From: Dermatemys mawii
Lineage: Eukaryota > Chordata > Testudines > Dermatemydidae
DNA length: 64,000 nucleotides
Assembly: GCA_007922305.1 (NCBI GenBank)
Contig: ML677335.1
Span: 14,909,734-14,973,733, forward strand
Direction of reading: 5' to 3'
The notes under the pieces are model-generated. The model saw nothing but the letters and a program-made list of their open reading frames with translations, made no database searches and had not been told where the DNA came from. Of the stretch, positions 12,166 through 25,552 are shown piece by piece. The position numbers and the translations under genes are program-made. Position 1 is the stretch's first letter. The number at the start of each line of letters is the position of its first letter.

Positions 12166-15100
12166 TAAGATGTTACCTTTTTTTGTCTTATTCTGGGCAA
12201 AACTCTATAATACTCTATAATAGAGTAACCTAGGACACATTTGCTTGACCTGACTGGTTTCTGAACAAGTCAACAAAATGTGGAAACCTGTTCCACAGAC
12301 TTCTGTATATAAATATTAGTGAGAGAGTCATAGAAATGATATGAAAATTAGTTTACTGTTTAATTCTTTTCCTTATCACTGGTTTCAGAGTTTGATTTGT
12401 AATAGGAAATATTTGTCCTAAAGAGGATGTTTATAATAAAGGTATTTTCAATAGACAAGCCCACAAAACTGCCTCATTTTCATAATTAAACAAGTTAATA
12501 AAACATAAACAGCCCTAACCTTAGAGATTTTGATGTCTTAAGCAAAGCTAGATTGTAATGTGCCATATATAGGATTTTGAATGAAATTGTTTTTAGAACG
12601 GATTTTTCATTAACAAAATAAAAGCTTCACAATTTTACTTCGAGAAAAGTTGGTGCCTTATTGAATTGGTGCCAGAAATATTATGGATATTCAATCATAT
12701 ATTAATAGTTCAGAACTCTTTATATCCAGAAACTGTAGAACCAAGACCTGCTAATTTGGTTGTGGTTATGAGGAGGTAAGAAGGTGGTACAGGGAGCCTC
12801 TTCTCCGTCTACTCCTTGTGTATCCACGTAGCAGAAAGGCAGAATATAAGTCACGTGTTTGCTAGTCTGGAGACATTGCTGCCTTGCTCCCATGAGCTCT
12901 CCATAGCCTGATTGAGACAGGGTATGCTGCCTATCAGAGGATGGTTAGACTTCAGTCTGCTTGTGCATATGCTTTGATATACATATGGCACAGCAGAAGG
13001 TTGCACATTATCATTCCTGGGCATCTGACATTAGAACCTACTTCATTTTTGGAGTATGTATAACTACCTCCAAATGTATAGAGACAGTTACATGTGTTTG
13101 TGTGTGTGTGTGCACGCGCCATGCTAGCATATGGGCATATACTCAGATGTGTTTGCATTCATGAGGACATAACTTTAAAAAAACTGAATATAAAACATAA
13201 AAACGTGTTTTATACAATTATACTATTTTATATTTGAATCTAAAGAACACAAAACAAGCTCACTATGATCCAAGTTACTGCATCTAGGTTCTGCATGGTA
13301 AAGGTGACAACCCAAACTGTTCAGGTTTTGCGCTCATAGCAACTTTTGCATCGCTGGGATGTCTCTCTAGCAATGTTTCTCCTTAAAGTTCTCATATATT
13401 CTAGGGGTGTAGGTGTATTATACATTAGCAACAATATTAGCATAAAAGGCTTGAAAAGGGAAAATATTTCCTCTTCACATTTGTTAGTTCGTCCAATTAC
13501 CATTAATAGTAAAATTTGTGAAAAATTAAATTACTTACAAAACAGAGACTTTATTTAGCCTTGCACTGTCCTAAAGCATTCCCAAGTATTGCTTGAATGA
13601 AATAGATTAATAAATTACTAATAACCACATGCATTATAGTTTGGATGTTAAATATACATGATGAAAATATTTTAAAGGAGCCATTTAATTTTTATTTTAA
13701 ATATTTTAATATATACTTAACACTTATTACAATTAAAATGTGCTAGGAGAGCAACTCAGAAAATGTTACTTGTGGAATGTGTTACTTTGAATTTTTTATT
13801 TTAACATACAGCTCATTCCTACTGAAAAAGACAATCTTTATATTAAGTACGCCATTTCAATGTAATCACTTGTTGTGTCTCTTTGCAAAATAATTTTTAA
13901 TTTGTTTATACCTTTTTTCTTACATTTTCCAAGGAATTTTGACTTTCTTTGAGTTTTAGAAAATTTATCAGTTTGATTTGGCAAAATATTTTTGTCTTCT
14001 GATAGTGTAGAATACATATCAGATATGTATATAGCAAATTAAATCTTCCTAGAGCTAGGTATTTTTCATTCATGCAGACTATGGCAAAATAATTTTAGTA
14101 CTTAATAATTAAGTACCAAGACTCATAAAATAAGTTTTCTGAAGAATTTTCTTCCCTTTTACTTATGCCAACATTTCTTTTGATGTTGACAGTACATTTT
14201 AATTTTTTGTTTTGATTGCCTTACTGGTTTCCTTCTCAGAATAACAACAATGACCATGCAGCTATGTCGGTAAGTAGATGCAAGATGAAGAAAAAGCATG
14301 TAAACTGAAAAACTATGAACTGCCTGCAGGCTTATTGCTTCCATATTTAATCACTTAATAAATCCCCCCCTAAAACCTTTGCATTTGTTTGATGACTCAT
14401 TGGGTACCTCGTTGTGTGGTTGCATGCAAGAGACAGGTTAATTACTAACATTGATTTTTCGTACTCTGAGACAGAAGGAGCCCTAAAAGCCTTGCAGAAG
14501 CATGATAGGGTGTGCATTGCATCACAAATGAGATAATACAGAGGAGACTTTAAGACCTTTTGGAAGAGAGGTCAGGTGTCAAAATGTAGCTGTGGGATGT
14601 GCATATGGAATAAGGTCGAAATGGAGAAACAGTGGCACAGAATAAAGATTTGGTGAAAGTTCTATATCCCTTTTGGTGCACATGCAGGCTGGAGTTGAAG
14701 GAGTGTCTGCACTCAGAAGTTTTTGTGTAAAAAGATGATGGATTGCATTTAGGGATTCATCCATGCCCTGATTATTTTCAGGTCATAAAGTTTTTTAAAA
14801 AGCAGTTTACTTTGTTCAACTACAGGTTATTTCCATGATGATGAATAATGAAAATTGCTAAATTAATATTGGGTTTGTTAGCAATTGTTTCGGAACATGG
14901 AGTGGCAGAATTGCCCCCCCCCCTTTTTCTGAATTTTACATGCATGTAGAATTTTGATTTATCATATCCAATTTGTTTTTATTTGATTGCATTAGGCTTA
15001 TATTTTAAAAAATGAAAGATTTTGTAAGGCATTTATTATGTAAGGCATTGAAATAAATGTTAGAAACATTTATTTTTTAAAGTTAGTACATATTTTATAT

Positions 15101-15889
15101 CTTTATTTTTGTGGGAAAATATCTTTGAAGTAGATTTGAGATGTTATTTTGTTTTTCCTGAATCTAGCAAAAGCTTTGCTACTAAGTATTCAAAGAATTT
15201 CCAGAGTCCAGCTACCACAGGAGGTGTTTTTTATTGAACATAAATATAAAGAGATGTGTGGAAAGTGCACTACTAGAATTATAAAAATGATGTGCTTTTA
15301 GTAAAATAGAAATAAAACCACATATATTAAGTTTAAAGAAATATGTCAAAGTTTTATGGGATCAAAATTATTCCCTTTAAATGTTTTTTTCCTGTAGTTT
15401 TTGAAGGCCTGAATTCCTCAGTGTCCCTCTCAACAACAGTCCTTTCAGTGGTGAGATATTAAAAACTCCATCATAGCATGTATGTGTATATATCATAGTT
15501 CACAGCTTTGTATCTGGACCAGCCAAATAGTTGGATTATTTTTGATAACACATCACTCCTAGGACTGGCTGTCAAAAGCAAGTTGGAGGAGTCCTGATCA
15601 CCAAATATGAGGGGGGGTAGGGGGAAGGGGCAAGGAACTAAACTTTCAAAGTAATTTGGAGGTCGGGGGGGTGGTGCATATATTTGAATAGTGTCCCTTA
15701 AATTGTTGCTTCTTTTAACAAATGGAAAAGAATTTTTGCTGTACGTATATGAAATTATATTATTTTCCTCCACTCTCCCTTACCTTTTTGACTCGCATCT
15801 ATTTAGGATTATTTTCATTTTATTAATTCCAATTTTTAGCATCCATCCAAAGTTTGCTGTGAACATTTTATGCAATTAAAACTAAAAAG
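12166..15889. other. intron, AT-rich, simple repeats only
   Basis: I see no exon or transposon here. Notable simple tracts are a short (TG)n at 13099-13112, a C run at 14916-14925 and G-rich patches at 15610-15630 and 15662-15674. Confidence 0.5.
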
Positions 15890-18000
15890 TAATGGATTGC
15901 CAATACTCACCGAACCCCTTTAATAACAGTAACCCATCAAACAACCCACCATATTCCATCAACCAGCCCTTCCTCAGGCTCTAATGACTGAAAAAAAAGA
16001 GTGGGCTCTGAAGAATGTTCAGAAAATAGACTCTGGTAGACCAAGGAGGGTTAGGACCAATTTCCGAAGCCAAGATCCCTCATGAAAAATGCCCTACGAG
16101 CAGCATTTTCTCTTCTGTATTGAGACAGCTGAAGTTTGAGTACCTCTATTCAAAGCCATCACCTTGAACTCCACCCAAAAATATATTGGCGGGTAGTGTG
16201 GATTCTGGAACACTGGCTGTAATGTGTTTCTCTGTGAAACATAACCTTAAATAAACAGGCATCCATGTTCTGTACTACCTGCAGTTTTCAGATGAGCTCA
16301 GTATATAGCCCCATTTGCAGTGAATTATAGTAATTTAATCTGACATTGACAAAGGCATGCATAACTGTAGCAAGGTCTGCTTCCAAAAGGCACTTCTTGC
16401 AAGTCATATCTAGAAAAATGCACTTTTGACCAAAGCTGCTACCTCAGTATCCAGGATTAGCCCAGAATCTTAAAAGGACAAATATGTACCCTTAATCAGG
16501 GGTGCTTATATTAATTGATAATGCTTCCTCCACAGCACTCACATTATTTCTGTCTTGTCAAGGTTGAGCCATATCTAACCCACAGTTCATATAGGGAGTG
16601 GTTCACTGTACAGGGTATCATCAGCATGTTGAATGCACCATTGCTTTTGGTCCCCTCACTTAACTTTTTAACCATCTCATAACACATACACATTTAATTT
16701 AATCCACTCCTGTTAATGGATTGGTAATGGTTTCTTTAGCAGAGACCTCAGAACAGCTTCCTTAAGGATAGCCAGCATGTTGCCATCCACCCATAGGGAA
16801 ACATTAACAGTCTTCATCAACAAAGATGTTCTTGCACTTCCATGCGTCACCAGTGAGATAGGACATGGATCTGATTTGATGGCTGCTGGCCAAAACTTGC
16901 AAAGAAAACTTAGTATATGTTCTCTTGAGAGAATTTCCTGATTCACATTGGTAAAGAGCTCAGTCCACATTTGAGAAATTTGTTTTCTTCAAAGTAACTT
17001 GAAAATTCTTCACAGCAAGAAAGACTCTACTGTTTTCTCTCTTTAACATAGAGACAGTCCCCATCCTGAAGAGATTACAATGGCATAAGTCTTTCTGGCA
17101 ACTGGTTACTCAGTAAAAGACTTTTTCATTGATGCTCAAGTAGTATCCCCTGTCATTTCACCTGTTGCAGATTATCTCTAAACCAACATGACTCAAGAGG
17201 ATAAAGACAGCGGAGAGTAGATTTAGATGTGAGTATGCAGATATCGGAAGACAAAAGTTAGTTAAACCATCGCTAACTCAGTCGATTGCAGAATATTTTC
17301 TTGAAGATCTTCTGGAAACACCTCAGTTTAGTCAATTTTTGAGGGTAGACCATCATGACAGGTCTCTTGCCCTAACAAAAGACAGTGCCTAACTTCAAAT
17401 GAAGACAATAATAATCTATTCATGACAAAAATGTAATAGCCACCTCCATTCAGTTGAATCCCAGCCAAGATTCCGGATCCAATGTGCTCATTTCCAGGCA
17501 TGGAGCCAATAATCAGCTATGAAATTCCAAGTTGATTCAGAAGAATCATCATCTGTTTGAACATTTGAAACCCCCATGACTGATGAGTCTCAGCAACTCC
17601 AGAACTTTTCTGTGTGAAATATATGAGAAGATGTGCATCGAGCCAATCTGTATGCTAATACTAGCCCCATCCTGAACAAGTAATTCCCGTAGGTAAAGTC
17701 AGAGTTCGTAGCCTCATGCTGAATCTCAGATTATCTGGAGATAACTGCACCAGTAACATTAATAGAAAATATTTCTATATAAATGTTCAACAAACTGGCC
17801 ATGCAGGAGGCATATAAGAGAGCAGGAAGAGTTCTGGTCAATCATGTCTAGATTATGAAAGCCTGGAAGTACTACAAAGGCTTCAGAATTTAGAGGGAGA
17901 GAATACGTGACATAATACTCAAGCACCCCTTTTGGTTGACGCTCAGACAAGAATCCAGGATGAGGAAGCAAAGAAGAAAATAGGAATACCCAGAATTAAC
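15890..18000 (-). repeat. unclassified 2-kb block, probably an old LINE-like repeat in antisense
   Basis: The block is less AT-rich than its flanks, lacks any long open frame, and contains phrases that recall a high-copy reptilian repeat: 'gtcttgtcaaggttgagcc' near 16555, 'gtatcatcagcatgttgaatg' near 16615 and 'agtgagataggacatggatctga' near 16853. The order matches my memory of that repeat, but I cannot name its class. It might instead be a retrocopied non-coding transcript. Confidence 0.35.
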
Positions 18001-18717
18001 CCTTGCTCTTGAAGTAAAGAAATAAAATGAATCTTAAAAACCACAGATTATGATTTATTTGAATTAAATTAGTACCTAGAAATCCTTGTGCTAAATTGAC
18101 AGTGGATGCACACATAACAAAAGAGAGCCTCTTCTCTGAAAAGCTTGCAATCTAAATAGAGAAGATCAGATAAAGCACAAGAATAGGGAAGTATAATTAT
18201 CTTGGATGAAGGTTATTCTGGTTCCATAAAAGACTAGCTTGTTCAGCAGAAAGTTGCCCTACATTCGAAGAATCACATTTCCTTTTCCTTCACAGAAAAC
18301 CACCGACAGACTTGCAGCTGGCATTACAAGGTGTAGAAAAGGCGGAGTGTGTAGTCCACAGTGCTGGACTCCTGCTTCCTCTTTAGTATACACCCTAACA
18401 TCTACCCTCTCTTTTAATTGCAAAAAAAGCAAACAGTATTCAGTCAGCTCCAATTAACATAAAAATCAATGGCCACATTTAAATGTTGAACTCTTTGGAA
18501 TGGAAAAAAATCTCTTTCTTTGCTGAATCACCTAGCATATATTTAGGTGCTATAAATGTACTAAATAATGATACCTGTTATGTGGCAGTAAGGGAGTATG
18601 AACCTCAACTGGTCACGCAAACCAGCTGTGCCCTGGACTGACTGATCCAGAGTCTAAGAAGTGCTGTGATATGTGCAACTGAAGAAGATGCCCTTATGAG
18701 AGGTCAAGAATCAGAGA
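18001..18717. other. intron, nothing recognised
   Basis: Mostly AT-rich unique sequence. The small open frames near 18239-18457 have no family resemblance. Confidence 0.45.
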
Positions 18718-18919
18718 GGTAGCAGTGTTAGTCTGGAATTGCAGAAGTGACAGAGTCCTGTGGCACCTTAAAGACTAACTAAAGTATTGAAGCATAAGCT
18801 TTTGTGGGCTAATACCCATTTCGTCGGATGCATGCAGTGGAAGTATCCAGAGACAGGAATGAGAGGTACTCTCTACCTGCTTTACACCTCTTATAAAAGG
18901 TGTAAAGCAGGTAGAGAGT
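18718..18919 (-). mobile_element. Penelope-like 3' end (antisense) with terminal hairpin
   Basis: Read on the minus strand it contains CATCCGACGAAATGGGTATT, AGCCCACAAAAGCTTATGCT, the 'TAAGGTGCCACAGGACTC' block and the CAGACTAACACTGCTAC terminus. This is the same layout as the copies at 9.2, 25.7 and 57.1 kb. The minus-strand 5' edge ends in a perfect 22-bp inverted duplication (18868-18889 against 18898-18919). Such inverted self-duplications at element ends are typical of Penelope-like insertions. Confidence 0.6.
18868..18919. repeat. perfect 22-bp inverted repeat with 8-nt loop
   Basis: Positions 18868-18889 are the exact reverse complement of 18898-18919. The loop is CTTATAAA. The structure would fold into a near-ideal short hairpin in RNA from either strand. 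It sits at the edge of a Penelope-like fragment, so a transposon origin is the simplest explanation. Confidence 0.85.
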
Positions 18920-21900
18920 TCGGGTAAATGAGCTTCCCGTTCTGTTGAAGGAGCCAGCATGTCTCCCAACACCAACACCAACACTCATTGCTGCTGGAGT
19001 TGGAGTAATCCTATGTGATTTGTAATGGATCAAGTCTCTTAACAAATGGTATGGAGGTGCACTGTCTTTTAGAGCTGTGCAGCTCTTGTGTATCATGAAG
19101 CTCCTGCTGCCTCTGCTTTGCAGAAGCTACTAGGATTTGACCATATGAGTTTATTTTAATCTTCGGGTTCTTCTCATGTAAACATCCTATATAAGCTTCA
19201 CTTTTGTGGTTTATAATGGCACTATACCTATAAAAACTTACATCCTCAACCTACACATCCATATGTATGTAGTCTCATTAAGTCAATTGGATGGCTTCTA
19301 TGAATAAAAGGGCCCTTATTTGGAAAATTCAGGATATATTATAGCTTAACTGCTGAGGTAAATTTATTTGAAAACAATAGTAGATAATATCTGTTTCACA
19401 AGGATAAATGGGAATATTTTTTATCTAATAAGTGGGCTGCCAGATAGTTGTGGAGTCCTTTCAACAGTGATGCATGTATTTTGTTAGTACAACGTTAAAG
19501 ACACTTTGCTGCTTTAGAGGAAACTGTGACTACTGAAAAAAAGAATTATAAATTATTTCTCAACATGAATCTTTAGTTTATTTTGATCAACCCTTTGGGG
19601 AAGAGGAATTACATAAATAGTAATGAAATTATGTATTTTTAAAATTCTCCTACTGTTTTAAGAAATACATTTTTCATCAGTTTATCAGAAGTTGCATTTT
19701 GTTACTGCAGTTATTAAACAAAACCATGAATTAATGTGACTGCTGAAGCGTATGTGTTGTCTTACAGTTTTAGTAAATTTAAAAATGGCTTAATATCTTT
19801 TAATATAGTTAAATTAATTTTGAAGCTTAACTTTTTAGATTTAATAGGCAAGTTTTCTTATTTTCTTTTCCACTGGGGATGGTAGTTTGTGTTGTTTTAT
19901 TGTTCCTGTGATTGGCAGTGAAAGCCTTATTTCACAGCTTGCAGTGGGGAACTACTGGGTAAAGGGTGATGGTGCTCCACAAGCTATAGTCAAAAGCTGT
20001 CAATCAGAAGCCCACATAGGCTACTTAGAGAATGGGTTTTCTTACTGACTTCTCCAAATGTCGCCTCATGCTGTCTTTGATTGGCACTGCCTGGCAGGGA
20101 GGATGGATGAATCTGTCACCGGCTGGTTAATTGTGTTGCCGGTCTTAGCCTGACATCAGGTCTTTGACTCTTAAGTGGCTCAATACAAAACAAATTAGCA
20201 GATTGTAGTCATATTTCTCATTCTATATGCTTTGACTTTGTTGAATGCAGTCCATAAATCATATTGACTGACACCCTAGTGAATGATGAAAGCTGCTTTT
20301 GAGACAGCTAGCGTGGATGTAGAAAGCAGTACCGTGAAGGTGCCTTGGAAGGATGCATATGGCTGACCCTTTGGGAATTTCCTAGGAGCCAAATGTCTCT
20401 TTACTACAATTGTTCTTAAGAGAAAAGCTTTTGGGTACTACAGAAAGGATTTAATATGTCAGCAGATTCTTTTTTACAAGCTCCTTTGAAATATAAGAAG
20501 TTTGTCTAAGGGTTTTCTCTTTTTACAGACTTGTATTTCAGCGAAATATAAAGGGTTGGTAAAAGCAGTTGCCTTTAAAAAAAATTTAGCAGGTGTTTTT
20601 GCTTATAGAATAAGGTCCTTGTTTCCTGAAATTTGCATTGGTGGAGTAAAAGAATATGCTTAGAAGATAGTGGCAATTATAACTCATGTGAAGATGACAT
20701 GGTAGTAGTTTATTCATAGAGGTCTGCTATAGTAGAATGCAATAAAACTGCTACATTTATGCATGACATCAGATATTTTTATTTAATTTACTTGCTTACA
20801 AGAGTAACTCAAAAAACTCCAAACTTACAAATGCTAAATATTAAGACTGCTTTAAAATTAACTGAACTAGTTTTATTCTGAAGTAGTAGTACATTATGAT
20901 AATATTCATGGACCCGTAAGTTTTCTTTTAAAAACATCCATTTTGAAAAATACTGAAAATAAGGATGAAAAATTGTTACGTTGGAATATAAAGTCAGACC
21001 TCATTTATCAGATATGAATTTGAAATAATGATTCACATTTTCTAAAAAAAAATACTTGAATTTGTATTTTATCCTCCTGTGAATAAGTGTTATAACCCTG
21101 TGCATTTAAAATTTAGAAATACTGAACATTGCAAAGAAAATCTATAAAGGAGTTTAAATTAGTTTAGTAGAGTAATAAATCAGATTCTTGAGGTTTATAG
21201 ATAAGTTTAATAGATTTAGCTTTGCTTTTTTAACCTAGATTTACAAAAACCTAGTGATCTCACTGAATAGCTGTAAATTGTGTAAACTCCCCCTTATCAC
21301 TCCTTCACTGTACCATGAGAACAATAAGCCTGTAGTTCAAGTGCATAGTTGGAAATAATTTAAATGTTAGGATGTTTGCATTTTTTCATTTAAAATAAGC
21401 ATTAAATGGACATATATTGATATTTATTTTAAAAAGTCCAACAGAATTATTTCATATCATGTATTTCTGTACTGTAATCATAATCTTGTGCTCCAGTGCT
21501 ATTGATATATGCCAGTTTAAAACAATTAAGTTCAGAAGTTTGGTCAGAAAGGTAAAATGGAATCTTTTGTTTATAAGTATACACACTATGGTTGCATATA
21601 AAATACATTGAATGTTAATTTTTTTCTTGACAACCTATTAATCTGCTTATACTGTTATTACATTATGGTGGCAGCATAAATAGGACATGGAGCTGATTTG
21701 ATGGAGCAGTACATTAAACTGAAATGTACTAGTTGTTCCATTAAATCAAAATGACATTTCCATTAAGTATCTCAAACTTACTACATTGTAATTAAATGAA
21801 TTGTGGCCCATTGGTTATCCTCCTCCTCTTTTTCCCCTTCCCCCTCCATTCATATTGATGTTGTTTTGCTTGGGGAATAGAGCTGCATGTCTCCCAGTGT

Positions 21901-23507
21901 AATTACCATTAGGTTTGGGAGACTTTTAAGCATGCTGTTCTTGCATTGTTTCTTACATTCCTTGTTGGCAGTTCATCTGTTTCGGTCAAATGTGTTATTT
22001 GCTCCTGCTTTACTTTTTTAAGGCTTTCAGCTAAGAAATTGACTTCTTATTTTAGATATGAAGCTTCTTACAGTTCAAGGTGTCCTAATGCTAAAGCCAT
22101 ATTGGTAAAAGTTGTTGGAAATTCCAGTATGACATCAGAACAGAGTGCATAATACAATATCCATGAACAAAAGTAGGAAAAGTTCAAATGTGTATATATT
22201 CTTTTTATAAATTCAATTATAACAGTAAATTGATGAAAGCAATGCAAAATATTTAGGGATGGATTTTGCTCTCTGATATTCATAAATATACAACTCTTAT
22301 TGAAATGAATGACTTGTACTTGCATAACTAAGGGCAAAATCTCTCTCTTTATCCTTTAGAAAATAGTGTTAATTATTTTTTTGCCTGTAATTAAAATTAT
22401 AGTAATAATTTAAAAGGTAAAGTTATTTGCACAAGGTATACTAAATCATTTCTCCCGTATAAAAATATAAGATATTAATAATTGAGTTTTGTTACAAAAT
22501 AAATTATATCATTAACTGAGATCATTACATTAAAACATGTTTATTTAAAGGTACATTAAACCATAAGTTCAGTAAAGCATAACATTACAATTTAACACAA
22601 AGTTTTCTATGTTTTAAAAAGAAAGCTCTAGTGAGGTAGTCATCATGAATAATTGGTTTGAAATTTCATCTTAATTGATTATCCATTTGCAGTGCAACTT
22701 TCATATTATTTGGTTTTAAATTAACATATTTGATTAAATAGTTTAGCATGTTCATAGCTAAACTGTTGCTTTGTTTTATTAATCTCTTGTAACAGGAAAT
22801 AATTTCTTTTGAAGGATTCTGTAAAAAATTGTAATGAAAATGTAAATAACTGGATTGTGATTAGAAATTTATTTCTGTTTTGTACAGCAGAGGACCAATA
22901 TTCATTTTGTAAGTGATTGATTTCCATGGACCATTATTTGACCTGTCAAATACTTTAAAAGAGTACAGACAGGCTTGAAGTTCAAAATCAGCAGATTTTT
23001 GGTCTGGAAATCAACAGTTTAATATTTCTGTAATAATGAGCTATTATGGTAAAATACCCAAGTAAAAGCAAATGTTTTGATTCTATAAAGGTATTTGTCT
23101 GTTTTATGGTGTTACATATATGCTATGTGTCAATTTTCATTCCAGTTTTCATTGTGTTCAAAAGTGTCATCGTAAGGTTAACAACATATTTCAGCAAAAA
23201 ATATTTTTTCATAACACTCTTCCAATCTCTACTCTTGAAAAATATTTGGATTTGTCTGTGAGTCCAGAAAAATTACCAACTCTTGCTTAATACATGTTTG
23301 GGTTGTGTTTAATGTTCCTGAATATTTAATTATATTCAAAACTGATAAAATTGCATCAAATAAATGTTCATTAATCATTCAGTGTCTATTCTAAGTGTAG
23401 TTGTATTAAGAATTTGTGTGTGTATATATAAAATAAAGTAATACAGGCCATTATCTGGTGGTATATAATTTGCTTGCTATCTTACAACTTGTTATCCTTT
23501 TTATCAG
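18920..23507. other. intron, mainly unique AT-rich sequence
   Basis: A short (ACCAAC)n-type tract lies near 18970-18990. The stretch at about 19880-20350 is less AT-rich, appears unique and may be a conserved non-coding element. The rest, up to the acceptor at 23506-23507, shows no recognised repeats or exons. Confidence 0.45.
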
Positions 23508-23649
23508 GGAAAAGTGGCCCAGACAGCTTGCATGTCAGCCTGCCAACATCTTTCAACATCCCTGATGCAGATGCTATTGGACAGTGAGTTAAAACAGATA
23601 AGCATGGGAGCTGTTCAGCAGTTTAACTTAGATGTAATACAGTGTGAAT
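23508..23649 (+). CDS. EXOC6: EXOC6 (Sec15A) internal coding exon, 47 codons plus 1 nt
   Basis: The exon has a pyrimidine-rich acceptor (CCTTTTTATCAG) and a GTAAGT donor. It reads GKVAQTACMSACQHLSTSLM and continues through MLLDSELKQISMGAVQQFNL to DVIQCE. It begins in phase 0, as the previous exon requires, and leaves one base (T) that completes a Leu codon with the TG opening the next exon. The sequence GAVQQFNLDVIQCE agrees with my memory of EXOC6. EXOC6B as I remember it differs here (GALQQFNLDVRECE), which favours the EXOC6 assignment. The residues belong to the Sec15 C-terminal helical region that interacts with Rab GTPases in the known family. Intron sizes are 13,031 bp upstream and 9,067 bp downstream. 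Confidence 0.95.
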
Positions 23650-24717
23650 GTAAGTAGAGAATTCTGAATGTTACAGTATTTGTGTTTCATTATAACTGCC
23701 ATGACACTAAAAAAAAATTCTTTATCTAAGACAGGTAGTGATCCTCTTCTATAGCATACAAAAATTTTGTCTTTTGCTTATGCTTTTATTTCACATATAT
23801 TTTAAAGTATCATTTTTGGTTTTGTAGATAGGTGTAAAAGTAATTTTTCAAATGAAGTTAAAATACTTAAATGAAAATATTAACTTATGACATCTTAGTT
23901 TTTTAAAGGGTATTAAATATTCAGGACCCAAAAATGCTGACAGTTAGATGGCTTTAAAGAAAGTACCTGAATATTAAGGCACCTGGAAAGTTTTTTAATG
24001 AAACTAAGCATTGCTTAGATTGAATTGCCCTTCTATTGCATTTTCTAGTAGCATAATAATCACTATGTAATACAAAGCTATAATCTACCATAAAATTACA
24101 CACAAAACACTGTATTAAAAGAACATTAAGGTTTCACAGTTAGCCTCTGAAAACTTAGGAAATAGAGGTTGCACAAAAGATTGTAGTACCATTCAGTTTT
24201 GGTCCATTCACCCTCTGTCATGACGGAGGGGTTGGGGGTCCAAGTTTGAGTGGTGTTGCAATCTGGAATGGCAGGTTGCAATGCCCAGAGCAGGAAGTCA
24301 GGCCCATTCTTGTGTTGGGGCACATTTTTTGTTCTATTTCTCTTTACAGGTTTTTTCTTGTATTGCACATTATTTTGCATTTGTTAAAAACACACACAGG
24401 GCGCTATTCATTATCTCAATCATCTCCTGCTTACTCAAAAAATGGCTGTTACAAGCAAAGTGTAGCAATTTGCTTTTTTAGTAGAGGGAACAAAATTAAA
24501 TATAGATTATGCTACCAACAAATTAACTCTTATGATAGCCTTTATTACTACGTTAAACTAAGGGCTATCCCCCAAGTATGGGTTCGCCTGAAGCCCACCA
24601 CAGGGTGTCTTATCCAGCACTTTTATGCAATTTTTCAATTCTTTCGCTTTTTTCCTCTCAGTGAGTTAACTAAGGTCTCTGCATAATCTACCTGCAAGTC
24701 AAAATAGTCTTGCTTCT
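23650..24717. other. intron, nothing recognised
   Basis: Begins with the GTAAGT donor. The overlapping open frames near 24246-24686 have ordinary intronic composition and no recognisable domain. Confidence 0.5.
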
Positions 24718-24850
24718 ATTATTATTTATTATTATTATTATTTATTATTATTTATTTTAGTTATGTACTTATGTAGCATTAAAGATGTACATGGCACTTT
24801 GTAGAACAAATAACAACAGATTCCCTGTCCAAAGAGCCTTCAATCTCAGG
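24718..24850 (-). mobile_element. L2-like LINE 3' end (antisense), beginning with an (ATT)n tract
   Basis: An (ATT)n tract at 24718-24758 corresponds to the simple-repeat tail of the element read on the minus strand. It is followed by GGCACTTTGTAGAACAAATA and 'CCCTGTCCAAAGAGCCTTCAATCTCAGG'. On the minus strand this is the familiar '...ctttggacaggga...' 3' end that resembles the L2 3' UTR of mammals. Related copies occur at 38.6, 48.7, 49.55 and 58.2 kb. Confidence 0.55.
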
Positions 24851-25552
24851 ATTCTCCTGCAAATCCTTCATCATGAATAGCTCTTACCTATACAAGTAAT
24901 CACATTAAATTAATGGCAAAAGAGTTTACAGGATCAGGCCCAAATTAAGACAAGAACAACAGGAGTAGATGCCACTATATTTGGGGAAGGTGATAGAAGT
25001 TTAAAGGGCAAGAAGACAAGTTCATGAAGTTGCTTGAGTGAGTAGTGCATGATCTTAAAGATTGAAGTCTTATTTGTCATATTGCTGACACTACAGTTTA
25101 CTTTGCCTTCTTAAAGAAATGTGTTTGAGTAGTTTAAGGGCAGGGTGGTTGAAGTCAAGAAGCTGAGAGGCCTGGTCATGCTTCCAAAGCACTGGCAGTT
25201 CCTCCATGATAGCTTGCTCACACCCTAGCATTCCAGGGCATTGAGGTCTATGTTTTTCTTAGTACTCCTTCACTTCCCTGCACTGACTTACAAGTATCCA
25301 GAGCTGCAGGATATAGCAGCCTCCGCTGGGTTTCTAATCCCCATCCTGCAAAGGCAGGCAGGGAATAGGTGGGCAAGGACAGAGGGTGGGCAGAGCCTTT
25401 GTCAACCTCCAAACCCCACCAGCCTGCACAGCTGAGCTGATGCCGAGCAGGTAATCTGGTCCAACTATCAGGCTGGCACAAATTATTCCCATTTGCCCTC
25501 TCCTCCTTCCCTCTCCCAAGCAAGGGGGAGCCAGGGTAACTCTTAGTATTCT
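24851..25552. other. intron, nothing firmly recognised
   Basis: A moderately G+C-rich stretch at 25140-25540 gives overlapping chance frames on both strands. I see no domain. Confidence 0.4.

Noticed and set aside
24246..24686. 146-codon open frame in an EXOC6 intron
   Set aside because: No recognisable motif, ordinary intronic composition, overlapped by another frame, no promoter or polyadenylation context.
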